Of a stretch of 64,000 bases of DNA, positions 41,674 through 52,322 are shown in pieces (within the stretch, counting starts at the first letter, position 1; each line of letters begins with the position of its first letter). The DNA is from Vulcanisaeta sp. JCM 16161 (GTDB lineage: Archaea > Thermoproteota > Thermoprotei > Thermoproteales > Thermocladiaceae). The stretch covers positions 92,815 to 156,814 of the forward strand of contig NZ_BBDO01000007.1 of the NCBI RefSeq assembly GCF_001316285.1. Direction: 5' to 3'. Both the position numbers and the translations under genes were made by a program. Under the pieces are notes generated by a model. It was not told the DNA's origin. It saw only the letters and a list, made by a program, of their open reading frames with translations, and did not search any database.

Positions 41674-42774
41674 ATGTCTGTTCAGGCTCCAAGTATATAC
41701 ACGATAGAGATCATTTATAGGGGGATACACCAAAGGCATTTGGCTAGGAACCTATCTAGGGGCATCGTGTATGCCGCAAGGATGGCAGGCAATGTTGCAC
41801 TGTCTTACCAGAGGTATGGTGATGATCCGGAGAGGGATGGTGTACCTGCCAAGTATTTCGTGGTTGTTGCTAAGGGCGCTAATGAGGAAATCCTTGATGC
41901 AGAGGCCGCCAGGGTTGAGCCTGACTATGTGGATGTCTCAATAGTGCTTGATGACACCATACTCAAGGGTGTTGAGTCCTGGGCTTGGCAGGGAATTCAA
42001 CCGGTGCACCTTAAGTTAAAGGCCGGTGGATTACTAATAGTGGTTTCTAAGAGGAGCCCTGATGAATTGCTCAAATTCATACCTACCAGGGACTCCCCAT
42101 ACACATTAGTCGTTGTTTATGGTGAGAGAAGTATTGGTGATTTCTGGACGTTCCCAGATGATGGTACCGTGGAGAGGGTCCTTGGCGCAATCGCTAAGGT
42201 GGCACCAAACATACTCAGTATTGACGATGTTAAGAGGTACCTGGAAAGCCTTGATAAGCCTAGTGAGAGAGTTAACAAGGCTTTAGAGGCTTACCAATCA
42301 CTCGTTAAGTTAAGGGAGGTTAAGCCTGGCGAGGGATTGCCATATAAATATGAACCACCACACCTACCTGGTTGGAAGGACATGATGATCGGCGGCGCAA
42401 TACCCGGCCTTAAACCAAACCAGAGGAACCCATACTTCACGGGTGGCACTGCGAAGCATTACAGGCCCGTGATTAACTTTGATAAGTGCATAAAGTGTAG
42501 CCTGTGTTGGGAGTATTGCCCAGACTCGGTATTTGATGTAACGCCAGACGGCTACTTCAACCCAGTACTGGCTTACTGCAAGGGCTGTGGAGTATGCGCC
42601 GAGGTATGCCCAGTACCTGACACAATAATAATGGTTGATGAGATGGAGTTTGAGGACGGCTATGGTAAATTCATTGACGAGTACAGGGCTTGGAAGGAGG
42701 ATAGGGAGGCCTATAGGAAGTGGTTTGAGTCGTTATTACCAAAGGCACAAATAATAAGTGTGAGGAAGAGGTGA
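41674..42774 (+). CDS. porGD: 2-oxoacid:ferredoxin oxidoreductase, fused gamma-delta subunit
   Basis: 366 aa, intact. N-terminal gamma domain (YTIEIIYRGIHQRHLARNLS, ALSYQRYGDDPERDGVPAKY, DDTILKGVESWAW) and a C-terminal delta ferredoxin domain with two [4Fe-4S] motifs: CIKCSLCWEYCPDSVF and CKGCGVCAEVCPV. The delta domain passes electrons from the thiamine site to ferredoxin. TATA-like CTTTAAAATT lies about 30 bases upstream. Followed by porA in a TGATG overlap and then porB. Subunit order and sequence fit pyruvate oxidoreductase; VOR-type specificity cannot be excluded. Confidence 0.92.
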   Translation: MSVQAPSIYTIEIIYRGIHQRHLARNLSRGIVYAARMAGNVALSYQRYGDDPERDGVPAKYFVVVAKGANEEILDAEAARVEPDYVDVSIVLDDTILKGVESWAWQGIQPVHLKLKAGGLLIVVSKRSPDELLKFIPTRDSPYTLVVVYGERSIGDFWTFPDDGTVERVLGAIAKVAPNILSIDDVKRYLESLDKPSERVNKALEAYQSLVKLREVKPGEGLPYKYEPPHLPGWKDMMIGGAIPGLKPNQRNPYFTGGTAKHYRPVINFDKCIKCSLCWEYCPDSVFDVTPDGYFNPVLAYCKGCGVCAEVCPVPDTIIMVDEMEFEDGYGKFIDEYRAWKEDREAYRKWFESLLPKAQIISVRKR

Positions 42775-44025
42775 TGGGCATGTCCGTCTCCGCACTCGAA
42801 TCCAAGCGCCTCGAGGCTGTGCTTAAGGGGGATGAGGAGGTGGAGGTCGTTGGCACGGGCACCGATGCCGTTGCCTACGCGTTAATGCTGGCCGACATTG
42901 ACGTAACATCGGCATACCCAATAAGGCCCTATGGCGGTGTTATGCAGACTGTGGCTAGGTTAATAGCTGATGGTTACATGAAGGCCGAGTACATAGTGGC
43001 TGCTCATGAGCATGACCAGTTTGAGATCGTCAAGCACGCGTCAGCCGTGGGTGCCAGGACATTCGTTGGATCAAGCGGTGTTGGCTGGTTGCTGGCTATT
43101 GAGGCTATCGTAGCCATAAGCACCGATAGGTACCCAGTGGTTGCGTTGATAGGTAATAGGGCTTGATGACCCTGGCGCGTACGGTGTTGAGCACAACGAC
43201 GCATTGATGGTTAGGGACGTGGGCTGGCTACTGGTTTGGGTTGATACGGCTCAGGAGGCCCTTGACACGACGTTAATTGCGTACAGGGTTGCTGAGGATC
43301 CAAGGGTTATGCTTCCCGTGGGCATCTCAATGGACGGCGCATTCCTGACGCATAGTGAGCACGTGTTTAAGATACCGCCTAAGTCAAAGGTTCAGAAGTT
43401 CCTACCACCGTATGACCTGGGCAATAGGAGGTTGCACCCAAGCAATGTGATTAGCGTGGCACCACAAGTCAATGAGGACTGGGTTACAGAGCTTAGGAAG
43501 CAGATGGATGAGGCAATGAAGAATGCGAGGAAGGTGATTGAGGAGGCCTATAGGGACTTCGCGAAGATCTTCGGTAGGGACTACGGCAACCCATTCGTCG
43601 AACCATACATGGTTGAGGACGCAGACGTGGTAATGGTCGGCATGGGCACGGTCTCCAAGCCAATCAAGGAGGCGGTTAGGAGGTTGAGGGCTAAGGGTGA
43701 GAAGGTTGGTTTCCTAAGGATTAGGTGGTTTAGGCCATTCCCAACCGATGACATCATACGATACCTGAGCGGTGTTAAGGTTGTGGCTGTCGTTGATAGG
43801 GACTACTCATTCGGCTCACCGTTTGATGGTGGTGCGGTCTTCACAGAGATTAGGAGTGCGCTGTACGAAGCCGATCATAGGCCATTAATGATGAACTTCA
43901 TAGGTGGGCTTGGTGGTAGGGAGATAACTTACAATGATGCAATTAATATGTTCAATATGGCTTTGGAAGCCGCTAGAAAAGGTAAGGTTGAGCAGAGGGT
44001 GATTTGGTATGGAGTTAGAGAGTAA
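42774..44025 (+). CDS. porA: pyruvate:ferredoxin oxidoreductase alpha subunit (one frameshift)
   Basis: Carries the pyrimidine-binding half of the thiamine diphosphate site. It shows VEVVGTGTDAVAYALMLADI, DVTSAYPIRPYGGVMQTVAR, YIVAAHEHDQFEIVKHASAV, TFVGSSGVGWLLAIEAI, then after a break at 43165 LMVRDVGWLLVWVDTAQEAL, MVGMGTVSKPIKEAVRRLRA and ALIGNRA before the break. C-terminal VVAVVDRDYSFGSPFDGG is the usual domain-II end. About 416 aa. ATG 42774 overlaps the porGD stop; GTG 42771 and ATG 42780 are alternatives. A single base lost after GNRA explains the break. Confidence 0.92.
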
Positions 44026-44073
44026 AATGGGAAAAGAAGAAAAATTTATAAGGAAGGTAGGGGGTGATTGGGT

Positions 44074-45096
44074 GTGACGATTTCGATTAGACTTGCGAGG
44101 ACGGTCAAGGACCTACTACAAATGGCCCAGACCGAGTACTTCGATGCGGGCCATAGGACTTGCCAGGGCTGTGAGTCGGCAATGGTCCTTAGGTGGGTTG
44201 CTAAGGCAGCTGGCCCTAACACAATTGTTATTGGAGCCACTGGGTGCATGTACGTGGCGAACACAACGTACTACACAACATCATGGGCACTACCCTGGAT
44301 ACACACCCAATTATCCGGGACAGGCTCGGCCGTCGTCGGTACGGCGGCCGCATTAAAGGCACTTATGGAGAAGGGTAAGCTACCCAATGAAAAGATAAAT
44401 GTAATTGGCATATGCGGTGACCTGGGCTGCGCGGATGCAGGGCTTTCTGAGGTATCCAACGCATTAACCCATACGAAGTACAACTTCCTAATACTCATGT
44501 ATGACAACGAATCAAGCGCTAACACGGATATACAGGAGACAACCATGACACCATACGGAGCACTGACAACCTTCAGCCCAAGCGGTAAGCAGGTCAGGAT
44601 AATGAAGTATAGGTGGAAGAAGAACATGGCCGCCATGATGGCTGTCGGACACCCAGAGGTTAGGTACGTTGCCACGGCGATAGCGGCAGACCCAATAGAC
44701 CTGTACAACAAGGTAAGGAAAGCCCTGGAGATTGGCGGACCAACGTTCATACACACCCTAGACCCATGCCCCAAGGGATGGGGCTATGATCCTAAGTACA
44801 GCCATGAAATAGGCAGGCTAGCAGTCGAAACCGGCATATGGCCGCTATTTGAGATAGAGGATGGTAAGTTTAGACTAACGAGCACTAGCGCTAGAATAGC
44901 AAGTGGTGAGATCAAGAGAAAGCCAGTTAGGGAGTACCTAAGGAGACAGACAAGGTTTAAGCACCTAACGGATGAGGATATTGAGTACATACAGAGGAAG
45001 GTTGATGAGATGTGGGAAAAGTGGTTAATACCAGGGCTAATACCACTGACCAGGGAATTACCATACCCAGAAGTCACCAAGGCGGGCACTGGATAA
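44074..45096 (+). CDS. porB: pyruvate:ferredoxin oxidoreductase beta subunit, intact
   Basis: 340 aa. Binds the diphosphate side of thiamine diphosphate and one [4Fe-4S] cluster. Motifs: FDAGHRTCQGCESAMVLRWV and VIGATGCMYVANTTYYTTSW (cluster cysteines), thiamine motif GICGDLGCADAGLSEVSNAL with LILMYDNESSANTDIQETTM, and CPKGWGYDPKYSHEIGRLAV with the distal cysteine. GTG 44074 is preferred over TTG 44068 from a TATA-like AAATTTATAA at 44041-44050. That box lies directly after porA, so porB may have its own start site as well as read-through. Confidence 0.92.
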   Translation: MTISIRLARTVKDLLQMAQTEYFDAGHRTCQGCESAMVLRWVAKAAGPNTIVIGATGCMYVANTTYYTTSWALPWIHTQLSGTGSAVVGTAAALKALMEKGKLPNEKINVIGICGDLGCADAGLSEVSNALTHTKYNFLILMYDNESSANTDIQETTMTPYGALTTFSPSGKQVRIMKYRWKKNMAAMMAVGHPEVRYVATAIAADPIDLYNKVRKALEIGGPTFIHTLDPCPKGWGYDPKYSHEIGRLAVETGIWPLFEIEDGKFRLTSTSARIASGEIKRKPVREYLRRQTRFKHLTDEDIEYIQRKVDEMWEKWLIPGLIPLTRELPYPEVTKAGTG

Positions 45097-45182
45097 CGTC
45101 AGAAAATAATTGCATTTAAAATCAAAGTACATTTGACTTATATATTTATTCTGTCAATAAATTAATACTATTACTAAAAATA

Positions 45183-45240
45183 ATTATATTCTTTTAAATT
45201 TTTATTAAATATTTTTTTTATTTTTTCGAATATATTTTTT
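45183..45240 (+). terminator. T-rich terminator region after porB
   Basis: Several runs of four to eight T (for example ATTTTTTTTATTTTTTCG) in an about 250-base, extremely AT-rich gap (45097-45345). Poly-T tracts without a hairpin are the usual archaeal termination signal. The rest of the gap holds the promoter of the next gene and no gene. Confidence 0.45.
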
Positions 45241-45345
45241 CATGATATATCATTATTATTGGTTATTAATATTTGCTTTATTATGTTTATTATTGAATAT
45301 ATTTCTAGTTATATTTATAATTATCTAAAATGATTAATCATTAGT

Positions 45346-46619
45346 ATGGCAGGGCATCCTCAATTAACGGATAAACAAATACTTGGCTTTAGTAGGTGGT
45401 TTGCCTTTGTTGGGGCTTTCCTGGCTATGTTCATGATTAGCCCCTACGAATACGCCTTTAGCGCCTTCTCTCATGATGTTACCCAATTCTTCCATATTAG
45501 TGCCGTTTTCCTGGGCACGGTATTCACTGTTAATGTCTTCCTAGAGTCCGTATTTGGTTGGCCAGCGGGCTTTGTTAGGGATAGGTATGGTCCCTGGCTT
45601 CTCCAACTTATAGCTGCATTCCTCGTTGGTATTGGTTATTTCGCAGCAATATTCGGCTCGCCGGCCCTACTACTGTGGGTTTACGCAATCATTGGTGGTA
45701 TTGGGGCTGGCATTGTATATAATAATAGCGTTACCGTTGCTAATAAGTGGTTCCCTGACCATAGGGCTACCGTGGCCGGCACAATATCGGCAGGCTTTAG
45801 CTGGGGTTCAATACCAATAATACTACTAATAGGTATTTTACCCAGGATTCACCCAATTGCCGTGTTTAGGTCAATAATGCTTGGTCTCGCCGTGGCCTCC
45901 TTCGTGATAATAATAATCTCAGCCTTCCTAATGAGGAGGGATCCACCAAGGGGTTGGAAGCCACCAACATATAACACACAGGCTTCAAGGTCGAAGCTAA
46001 TACGTGCGACTGATTATCAATTCACGTTTTCAGAAACCGTGAGGACATGGCAATTCTGGGTATTAGTCATAACATTCCTCCTGGTGGCGTCTGAGGGATT
46101 GACCATAGTCTCCAAGGCTGTTCAATACGGCCTATACTTCCACTTTGCCTTAGTCATAGCTGTGGCCGCTGCCCTCGGATCATCAATAATGGCTGGCCTG
46201 GGTAAGTTCATAACTGGCGTGGTATCTGACGCTATCGGTGTTATTAAGACGCTTATCCTATTCTACGCCCTATCCGGTGCATTCACATTGTTGAGTATCC
46301 TATTTGGTGTTATACATAATGAGATTGGGTTTGTGGTTTCCGTGGCTTGGCAATATTGACCTGGGCATCAATATACACCGTTAACCCAGCGGCCGTTGGT
46401 TACTTCTACGGCGAAGTGGCGTCAGGTAATAACTACGGACTACTCTACGCGATTGCCAAGGGCAGTGGCGCAATTTACGGAGGAGTGCTCACGGCAATAA
46501 TGATCGGATCATTAGGCTGGATAAACACGATGATTGTGTCCGGCCTCTTCGGTGTAATAGCGGCATTACTAGCCATACCATTGCTTTGGAAAATACCAAA
46601 ACCTCCAAGGAAGGCGTAG
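45346..46619 (+). CDS. OFA-family (oxalate/formate antiporter-like) MFS transporter (frameshift near 46355)
   Basis: Twelve-helix MFS protein of about 424 aa. The opening GFSRWFAFVGAFLAMFMISP followed by YEYAFSAFSHDVTQFF is typical of the oxalate:formate antiporter group. Loop motif GFVRDRYGPWLL, a second GVVSDAIGVIK, and the pore-region GGIGAGIVYNNSVTVANKWF are present. The break in ILTWASIYTVNPAAVGYFYG moves the last two helices to another frame. Located between porB and glcD, it may carry a monocarboxylate such as lactate, glycolate or pyruvate (inference from context). Confidence 0.82.
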
Positions 46620-46777
46620 CCCGTAATATTATGAAAATTTATTAAAAATATCAAGGCATTTACATTATTTTATTTCTTATTAATGACAATATATAATGTA
46701 TTTATTTTGCATTAATTGATTATAATTAAAATATCATTTAAGAAATGCTTATTAAATATTTACATATATATGTATAT

Positions 46778-48187
46778 ATGGGGATAACTAAAGGTATTAT
46801 TACTGAGTTGGAGAGGATCGTTGGTAGTGATAATGTTATTACTGATGATGTTGAGTTGACGGTTTATGAGGCTGACGGTTCCTTCGTCTATACGGCTAGG
46901 CCTGACGTGGTAGTCTTTCCCAGGTCCACTGAGGAGGTTTCTAAGGTTGTTAGGGTTGCCTGGGAGAATAGGATACCTATTGTTAGTCGTGGCTCCGGCA
47001 CAAGCCTTAGTGGTGGTGCACTACCCATTGAGGGCGGTATTGTGATTTCCCTGACTAAGATGAATAGGGTTCTTGAGCTTGATATTGAGAATGAGACAGC
47101 CACGGTTGAGGCTGGTGTCATTAACCTATGGGTTAGTGATGCCTTGGCTAAGCTTAATTATCAATACCCAATAGACCTTGGTTACTACTTCCCGGCTGAT
47201 CCAGGTAGTCAGAGGGTATCTACGATAGGTGGTAATATTAGTCATAATGCGGGTGGTGTTAAGTGCTTCAAGTATGGTGTTACGGTTAATAACGTGCGTG
47301 GGTTAAAGGTCGTTCTCCCCAATGGTGAGGTTAGGTTCTTTGGCGGTAAGGTTGTTGAAGGCCCCGGCTATGACGTCATCGGCATTATAAGTGGTTCTGA
47401 GGGCACCATGGCCATAGTCACAGAGGCTGTTCTGAGGATTGTCAGTAATTATGAGTCTGTTAAGACAATATTGGCAGCGTTTAATTCAGTGGAGGATGCG
47501 GGTACGGCCGTGTCTAGGATAATAAGTGCTGGGATTAGGCCCGTGGCCCTCGAGTTCATGGATAAAATCGCCGTTAACGCCATTGAGGCAGGTCCATGGG
47601 GTGGTGGGTTACCTACCGATGCGGAGGCCATACTCCTAATTGATGTTGAGGGTTCTGAAGTAGGAACAAGTGCCGAGGCTAATAGGATAATCGAGATATT
47701 GAAGTCCTCAGGTGCATACATGGTTAGGCTTGCCAGGGATAGGGCTGAGGCTAATAGGTGGTGGAACGCCAGGAAGCAGGCCTTTGGTGCCATGGGTTTT
47801 GTTGGTCCAAATTACATAACTGGTGATGGTACTATACCAAGGAAGAAATTACCGGAGGCCCTGCGCAGGATTAGGGAGATTGGTAATAAGTACGGCTTCA
47901 GAATAGCCAATGTATTCCATGCCGGCGATGGCAACCTACACCCACTCATACTATATGATGAGAGGAAACCAGGCGAGAGGGAGAGGGCCCTGCAGGCTGA
48001 GGATGAAATACTTAGGATGTGCGTTGAGATTGGCGGTACAATAACCGGCGAGCATGGCGTTGGGTATTACAAGAAGCACCTGATTGGTTTGCTCTATACT
48101 GATTATGAATTGAATGTGATGAAGAACATAAAGTCGGTCTTTGACCCAATGGGTATCATGAATCCTGGGAAGATATTCCCAAGGTGA
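46778..48187 (+). CDS. glcD: FAD-linked glycolate/D-lactate dehydrogenase, GlcD-type subunit, intact
   Basis: 469 aa. FAD-binding PCMH domain with PDVVVFPRSTEEVSKVVRVA, PIVSRGSGTSLSGGALPIEG, PADPGSQRVSTIGGNISHNA and GYDVIGIISGSEGTMAIVTE. The FAD-oxidase C-terminal domain has RIANVFHAGDGNLHPLILYD and TGEHGVGYYKKHLIGL with the histidines typical of the active site. ATG 46778 is preferred to earlier in-frame codons by family length. It oxidises a 2-hydroxy acid to the 2-oxo acid; with the lactate permease and PorABGD beside it, D-lactate to pyruvate is the likely reaction. Followed by glcE after 4 bases. Confidence 0.9.
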   Translation: MGITKGIITELERIVGSDNVITDDVELTVYEADGSFVYTARPDVVVFPRSTEEVSKVVRVAWENRIPIVSRGSGTSLSGGALPIEGGIVISLTKMNRVLELDIENETATVEAGVINLWVSDALAKLNYQYPIDLGYYFPADPGSQRVSTIGGNISHNAGGVKCFKYGVTVNNVRGLKVVLPNGEVRFFGGKVVEGPGYDVIGIISGSEGTMAIVTEAVLRIVSNYESVKTILAAFNSVEDAGTAVSRIISAGIRPVALEFMDKIAVNAIEAGPWGGGLPTDAEAILLIDVEGSEVGTSAEANRIIEILKSSGAYMVRLARDRAEANRWWNARKQAFGAMGFVGPNYITGDGTIPRKKLPEALRRIREIGNKYGFRIANVFHAGDGNLHPLILYDERKPGERERALQAEDEILRMCVEIGGTITGEHGVGYYKKHLIGLLYTDYELNVMKNIKSVFDPMGIMNPGKIFPR

Positions 48188-48191
48188 TTGC

Positions 48192-49385
48192 ATGGCCCTT
48201 GAAACAATGCTTAAGGGTATTGAGAGGGAGGTTAGTAATGACTCAATTAGGGAGCCGACGGGTAAGTACGTGATTGATGGCTTAGTGCCTAAGGTGGTGC
48301 TGTATCCGAGTGATGTTAATGAACTTAGTGCAATGATGAGGAGTATAAGTAAGGAGAGACTGAGTGTAATACCCATGGTTAATGGTTCTAAGACCTTCAT
48401 GGGTAATATACCAAAGTCCTATGATGTGGCCCTTGACTTAAGCCGCGTGCACAGAGCCATAGAGCCTGACCCAGAGGAGATGGTTGGGGTTTATGGCGTT
48501 AGTGCGCCATTTAATGAGGTTCAAGAGACGTTGAGGAGGGTAGGTAGGAGGTTGCCCATTGACCCGCCCCTGTCAAGCCGCTCAAGTATTGGTGGTGTGT
48601 TTTCATGCAACCTATTTGGTCCGTTGGCATATACCTTCATGACTACGAGAGACTTAACGCTTAGGGTTAAGGCCGTCATGCCGGATGGGACCGTGGTTAG
48701 GTGGGGCACGGGCATGATTAAGGACGTAGCCGGCTACAACGTGAAGAGGCTCTTCATTGGTTCCTGCGGTTCTCTGGGTATAATCTATGAGGTTATGTCT
48801 AGGATTGCGGCAATACCCGACGTAATAGCCGTTGCGAGGCTAAATAAGGAGCTTGACCTACTCATGACAAGGAGGTTAAAGCCCTACGGCGCAATCGTGG
48901 TTAATGGCACCATGTACCTCAGGTTTGAGGGTGTTAAGGAGGAGGTGGAGTACCGACTAAGCAGATTGAGTGAGGTTTCAGGGTTTGACGTATTCTATGG
49001 CAATGAGGCTGAGGAATTATGGTATGAATTAACGTCAATGGATGAACTATTCAATAATTACAATATTGTTATTAAGGTAGTAACTCCACAGGCAAGGTTG
49101 AATGATGCTCTGAAGGAATTACAGAGTAATTACCTTGTTAAGATGCCCATGATCGGTGAGGCTTACCTAGGCATTAATGGAATTGACATTAATGAATTGA
49201 ATAAAGCCAGAAATAGGGTGGGTGATTTAGGTGGTTACCTAATCATTCTTAAGGCACCTCTTGAGTTTAAACGCGAAATCGACGTTTGGGGCCTTAACCA
49301 GAACCTGGACATTATGTCCAAGTTAAAATCAGTCTTTGATCCATTGGGTATAATGAGCCCTGGAAGGTTTGTGGGTGGCTTATAA
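48192..49385 (+). CDS. glcE: GlcE-type FAD-binding subunit, intact
   Basis: 397 aa. A second PCMH-type FAD domain: KVVLYPSDVNELSAMMRSIS, LSVIPMVNGSKTFMGNIPKS, VGVYGVSAPFNEVQETLRRV, PLSSRSSIGGVFSCNLFGPL and GMIKDVAGYNVKRLFIGSCG. The C-terminus ends MSPGRFVGGL like other GlcE proteins. It lacks the catalytic histidine block of GlcD, as expected for the electron-transfer partner. Its stop overlaps the glcF start (TAATG). Confidence 0.85.
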   Translation: MALETMLKGIEREVSNDSIREPTGKYVIDGLVPKVVLYPSDVNELSAMMRSISKERLSVIPMVNGSKTFMGNIPKSYDVALDLSRVHRAIEPDPEEMVGVYGVSAPFNEVQETLRRVGRRLPIDPPLSSRSSIGGVFSCNLFGPLAYTFMTTRDLTLRVKAVMPDGTVVRWGTGMIKDVAGYNVKRLFIGSCGSLGIIYEVMSRIAAIPDVIAVARLNKELDLLMTRRLKPYGAIVVNGTMYLRFEGVKEEVEYRLSRLSEVSGFDVFYGNEAEELWYELTSMDELFNNYNIVIKVVTPQARLNDALKELQSNYLVKMPMIGEAYLGINGIDINELNKARNRVGDLGGYLIILKAPLEFKREIDVWGLNQNLDIMSKLKSVFDPLGIMSPGRFVGGL

Positions 49386-50674
49386 TGAGTGGTGATGACT
49401 TATATAAGAGGTTTATTGAGGAGGGGCTCAATGAGGCCTATAAGTGCGTGCACTGTGGCTTCTGCTACCCACATGCCCCACCTACAGGGCTACGTGGAAC
49501 GAGGCAGATAGCCCGAGGGGTAGGATATACCTTGTCAAGGCATTGCTTACGGGTAGGTTACAGCCCACAGAGACTTTACTTAAGCACCTTGATGCATGTG
49601 TAATATGCAGGAGGTGTGAGACTGCCTGCATCGGGTGTTCAATATAGTAAGGTCCTTGAGGCCGCATATGCCTACTTGGGCGATAAATTAATAGATTATG
49701 GATACCCATGGCACATAAGGACTGGGCTTCGGCTTCTTGAAAGCCCAGCAGTAATAAAACTGGCGCTGTCCGTGTCAAGTTCATTACCTGGAATACCAAG
49801 GCACATGAGGGGGTTCGCGATATCGAGGGATAGGGAAAGACTTGACGACGTACTTGGTAGGGTATTCAGGGTACCGAGGGATAAGCCTGTCAGAGGTAGG
49901 GTCCTCCTATTCGTGACGAATTCATGCATTGCTTGGCAATCCCATACGCACTTGGTTTATGCCACAATCAGGGTATTGACGTGGAATGGGTTTGAGGTAA
50001 TTGTTCCTAGGGAGTTCAAGTGCTGTGGTGCGCCATACATGCACATGGGCATGTTTAATAAGGCAGTTGAGCTTGCGAGGCACAATATCGAGGTATTGAA
50101 TAAGTACGATAAGGCGTATGGCATAGATTACGTAGTAATCCCAGACTCAGGTGGTTGCCAGGCCCAATGGCTTGAGTACGAGAGATTACTTAATGCAAAA
50201 CTGAACATTAGACAAAGGGTTATGAATACCTTACAACTCCTTGATAAGGTGGGGCTCGTTGGTGAACTCGGCCCTGTTAAGATGAGGGTATCAATACAGC
50301 ACAGTTGTCACCTGATGAATGTTGCGAAGGCTCACGATGCAGTACTACGTGTAATTAGTAAGATACCAGGCCTTGAAATAAGGGGTTTAGACACCGCCGA
50401 TATTTGCTGCGGGGCTGGCATGATGTACCCAGATAGGTATCCAGACATTGCCAGGGAAATAACTAGGCAGAAGATTGAGGACTTAATGCGTCATAAACCC
50501 GAGGCATTAATACTGGAAAGCGTAACCTGCAAAGCCCATTGGGCCAACATAATTAGAGAGAACAACCTAAATATTAAGTTGCTATACCCAACAGAATTAC
50601 TTGATATTTCATATATATCTGGTGGAAATAAAGGATATGAAACTATTATGAATAGAGTTTATTTTAGGGCGTAA
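49385..50674 (+). CDS. glcF: GlcF-type iron-sulfur subunit (two frameshifts)
   Basis: Carries electrons from GlcDE to the respiratory chain or another acceptor. Ferredoxin-like N-terminus: YKCVHCGFCYP, then CPTYRATWNEADSPRGRIYL in the next frame, and ACVICRRCETACPSG. Two CCG domains follow (EFKCCGAPYMHMGMFNKAVE; TADICCGAGMMYPDRY), with QHSCHLMNVAKAH and LILESVTCKAHW. Breaks lie near 49470 and near 49630. About 430 aa. ATG 49385 overlaps the glcE stop, so glcDEF is one operon. The CCG clusters suggest a heterodisulfide reductase-like quinone or disulfide acceptor (inference). Confidence 0.9.
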
Positions 50675-50798
50675 TTTTATAAGGATAATTTAAATAATTT
50701 AAATTAAAATATACGTAATATTTTTTTACTCTATACAAATATAAAATGCATCTCCATAGTAGTAATATTTAAAATTATAAACATTTATTAATATATTG

Positions 50799-52322
50799 AT
50801 GTTTACCCAGCCCTTAAACCCGACGGGTAATATTGTATTAACGGCATTGGCTGCTTTAATACCCATAATAGTATTGTTAATACTACTGGCCGGTCTAAGG
50901 ATGTCAGCTTGGCTCGCCACATTAATTGGCTCAATAGTAACTATACTTGTGGCAATACCTATTTGGCATAGTCCACCAGTAGAGACTATCGAGGCTTGGA
51001 TTATTGGCGCGCTGGTGGGTTTTTGGTATATAACGTGGATCACCATTTGGGGCGTTACGATATATAACACACTGGTTTTAACCGGAAAATTTGACGTATT
51101 TCGAGAATGGGTTGTGGCTAACGCAACAAATGATGCGAGGGTTCAAGCAATATTATTAGCTTGGTCCTTTGGAGCCTTAATGGAAGGTCTCGTGGGATTT
51201 GGGTATCCCTGGGCAATTGTTTCGCCATTACTTGTTGCGCTTGGTTATGACTGGATTAAGGCAATACAGACATCCGCATTGGCAAATAATGCTCCTGTAT
51301 CCTTTGGCGCTCTTGGTACTCCAGTTATCGCATTAGCTCTCGTTACGGGCATTCCGTTAATGACCATGTCGGCCGCGGTAGGCAGAGTTGTAGCGCTTTT
51401 AGCGGTCTTTGTACCATTCATGCTATTAATAATTGTGGATGGAACCAGGGGCCTAAAGGATGCATGGCCGGTAGCCTTAATTGGTGGACTAGGCTACGTT
51501 GCAGGGCAATTTCCAGTATCCAATTATTTAGGTCCATATTTACCGGATATTGCAGGTTCATTAGTATCATTCTTTATATTAATGGTCTTCCTCAAGGTCT
51601 GGAGACCAAGGAGAATAGTTACGTTTGGAACTCAGGCAGCAAATAGTTCAGGGCAACAAAGAAAATTCACAACTAAAGATGTCGTCATGGCATGGCTACC
51701 ATTCATAATATTAATTATTGTAGTTACGTTGTGGACTGGTCCTTGGTCTCCATTACCGCGTTTTGTAATAACTACTTTGGTCGTGAAGGCCTATTCAACA
51801 GTGCTTCATAAGGTAATTGCCGTAGTCTTTGAGGTGAACCCATTCGTTGCTGGTACATCAATTTTTGTCTCATGGTTAATAATATGGGCCGTACTTGGTG
51901 CAAGTCCTAAGGTATTTATAGAGTCTTTGAGGAGAACTTGGCATCAGATGTGGGGTGCGATTTTAACAGGGTTCTTTGTCGTAGGATTAGCATACGTATT
52001 TAATTACTCAGGCATGGCATACTCATTGGCGTATGCAAGTTCATTAGTTGGACTTGCATTTATAGTAATATCACCTTTCCTAGGTTTTATAGGCGCTGCC
52101 TTATCCGGCAGTAATACGGCCAGTAATACGTTATTTGGCGCATTGCAGGCTACGGTAGGTAAATTATTGGGCCTGCCCGTACCATTACTACCCGCTAGTA
52201 ATTCAGTGGGCGCCGAATTAGGAAAGCCCGTTGCACCTCAAACCGTCAGTGTTGGCGTATCAACGACACCATACGTTAGGAGGGAGGGCATAGTGGTTAG
52301 AAAGAATCTGCCTGGGCAATAA
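50799..52322 (+). CDS. lctP: lactate permease LctP/LldP-like, intact
   Basis: 507 aa, about 13 membrane helices. Family blocks: ALMEGLVGFGYPWAIVSPLL, ALANNAPVSFGALGTPVIAL, VSWLIIWAVLGASPKVF and the closing ISPFLGFIGAALSGSNTASN followed by TLFGALQATVGKLLGLP. The GSNTASNTLFG motif is characteristic of L-lactate permeases. It probably co-transports lactate or glycolate with protons. It has its own AT-rich upstream region (50675-50798). ATG 50799 follows a TTG at 50796. The stop TAA overlaps the start of a 24-residue membrane peptide. Confidence 0.92.
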   Translation: MFTQPLNPTGNIVLTALAALIPIIVLLILLAGLRMSAWLATLIGSIVTILVAIPIWHSPPVETIEAWIIGALVGFWYITWITIWGVTIYNTLVLTGKFDVFREWVVANATNDARVQAILLAWSFGALMEGLVGFGYPWAIVSPLLVALGYDWIKAIQTSALANNAPVSFGALGTPVIALALVTGIPLMTMSAAVGRVVALLAVFVPFMLLIIVDGTRGLKDAWPVALIGGLGYVAGQFPVSNYLGPYLPDIAGSLVSFFILMVFLKVWRPRRIVTFGTQAANSSGQQRKFTTKDVVMAWLPFIILIIVVTLWTGPWSPLPRFVITTLVVKAYSTVLHKVIAVVFEVNPFVAGTSIFVSWLIIWAVLGASPKVFIESLRRTWHQMWGAILTGFFVVGLAYVFNYSGMAYSLAYASSLVGLAFIVISPFLGFIGAALSGSNTASNTLFGALQATVGKLLGLPVPLLPASNSVGAELGKPVAPQTVSVGVSTTPYVRREGIVVRKNLPGQ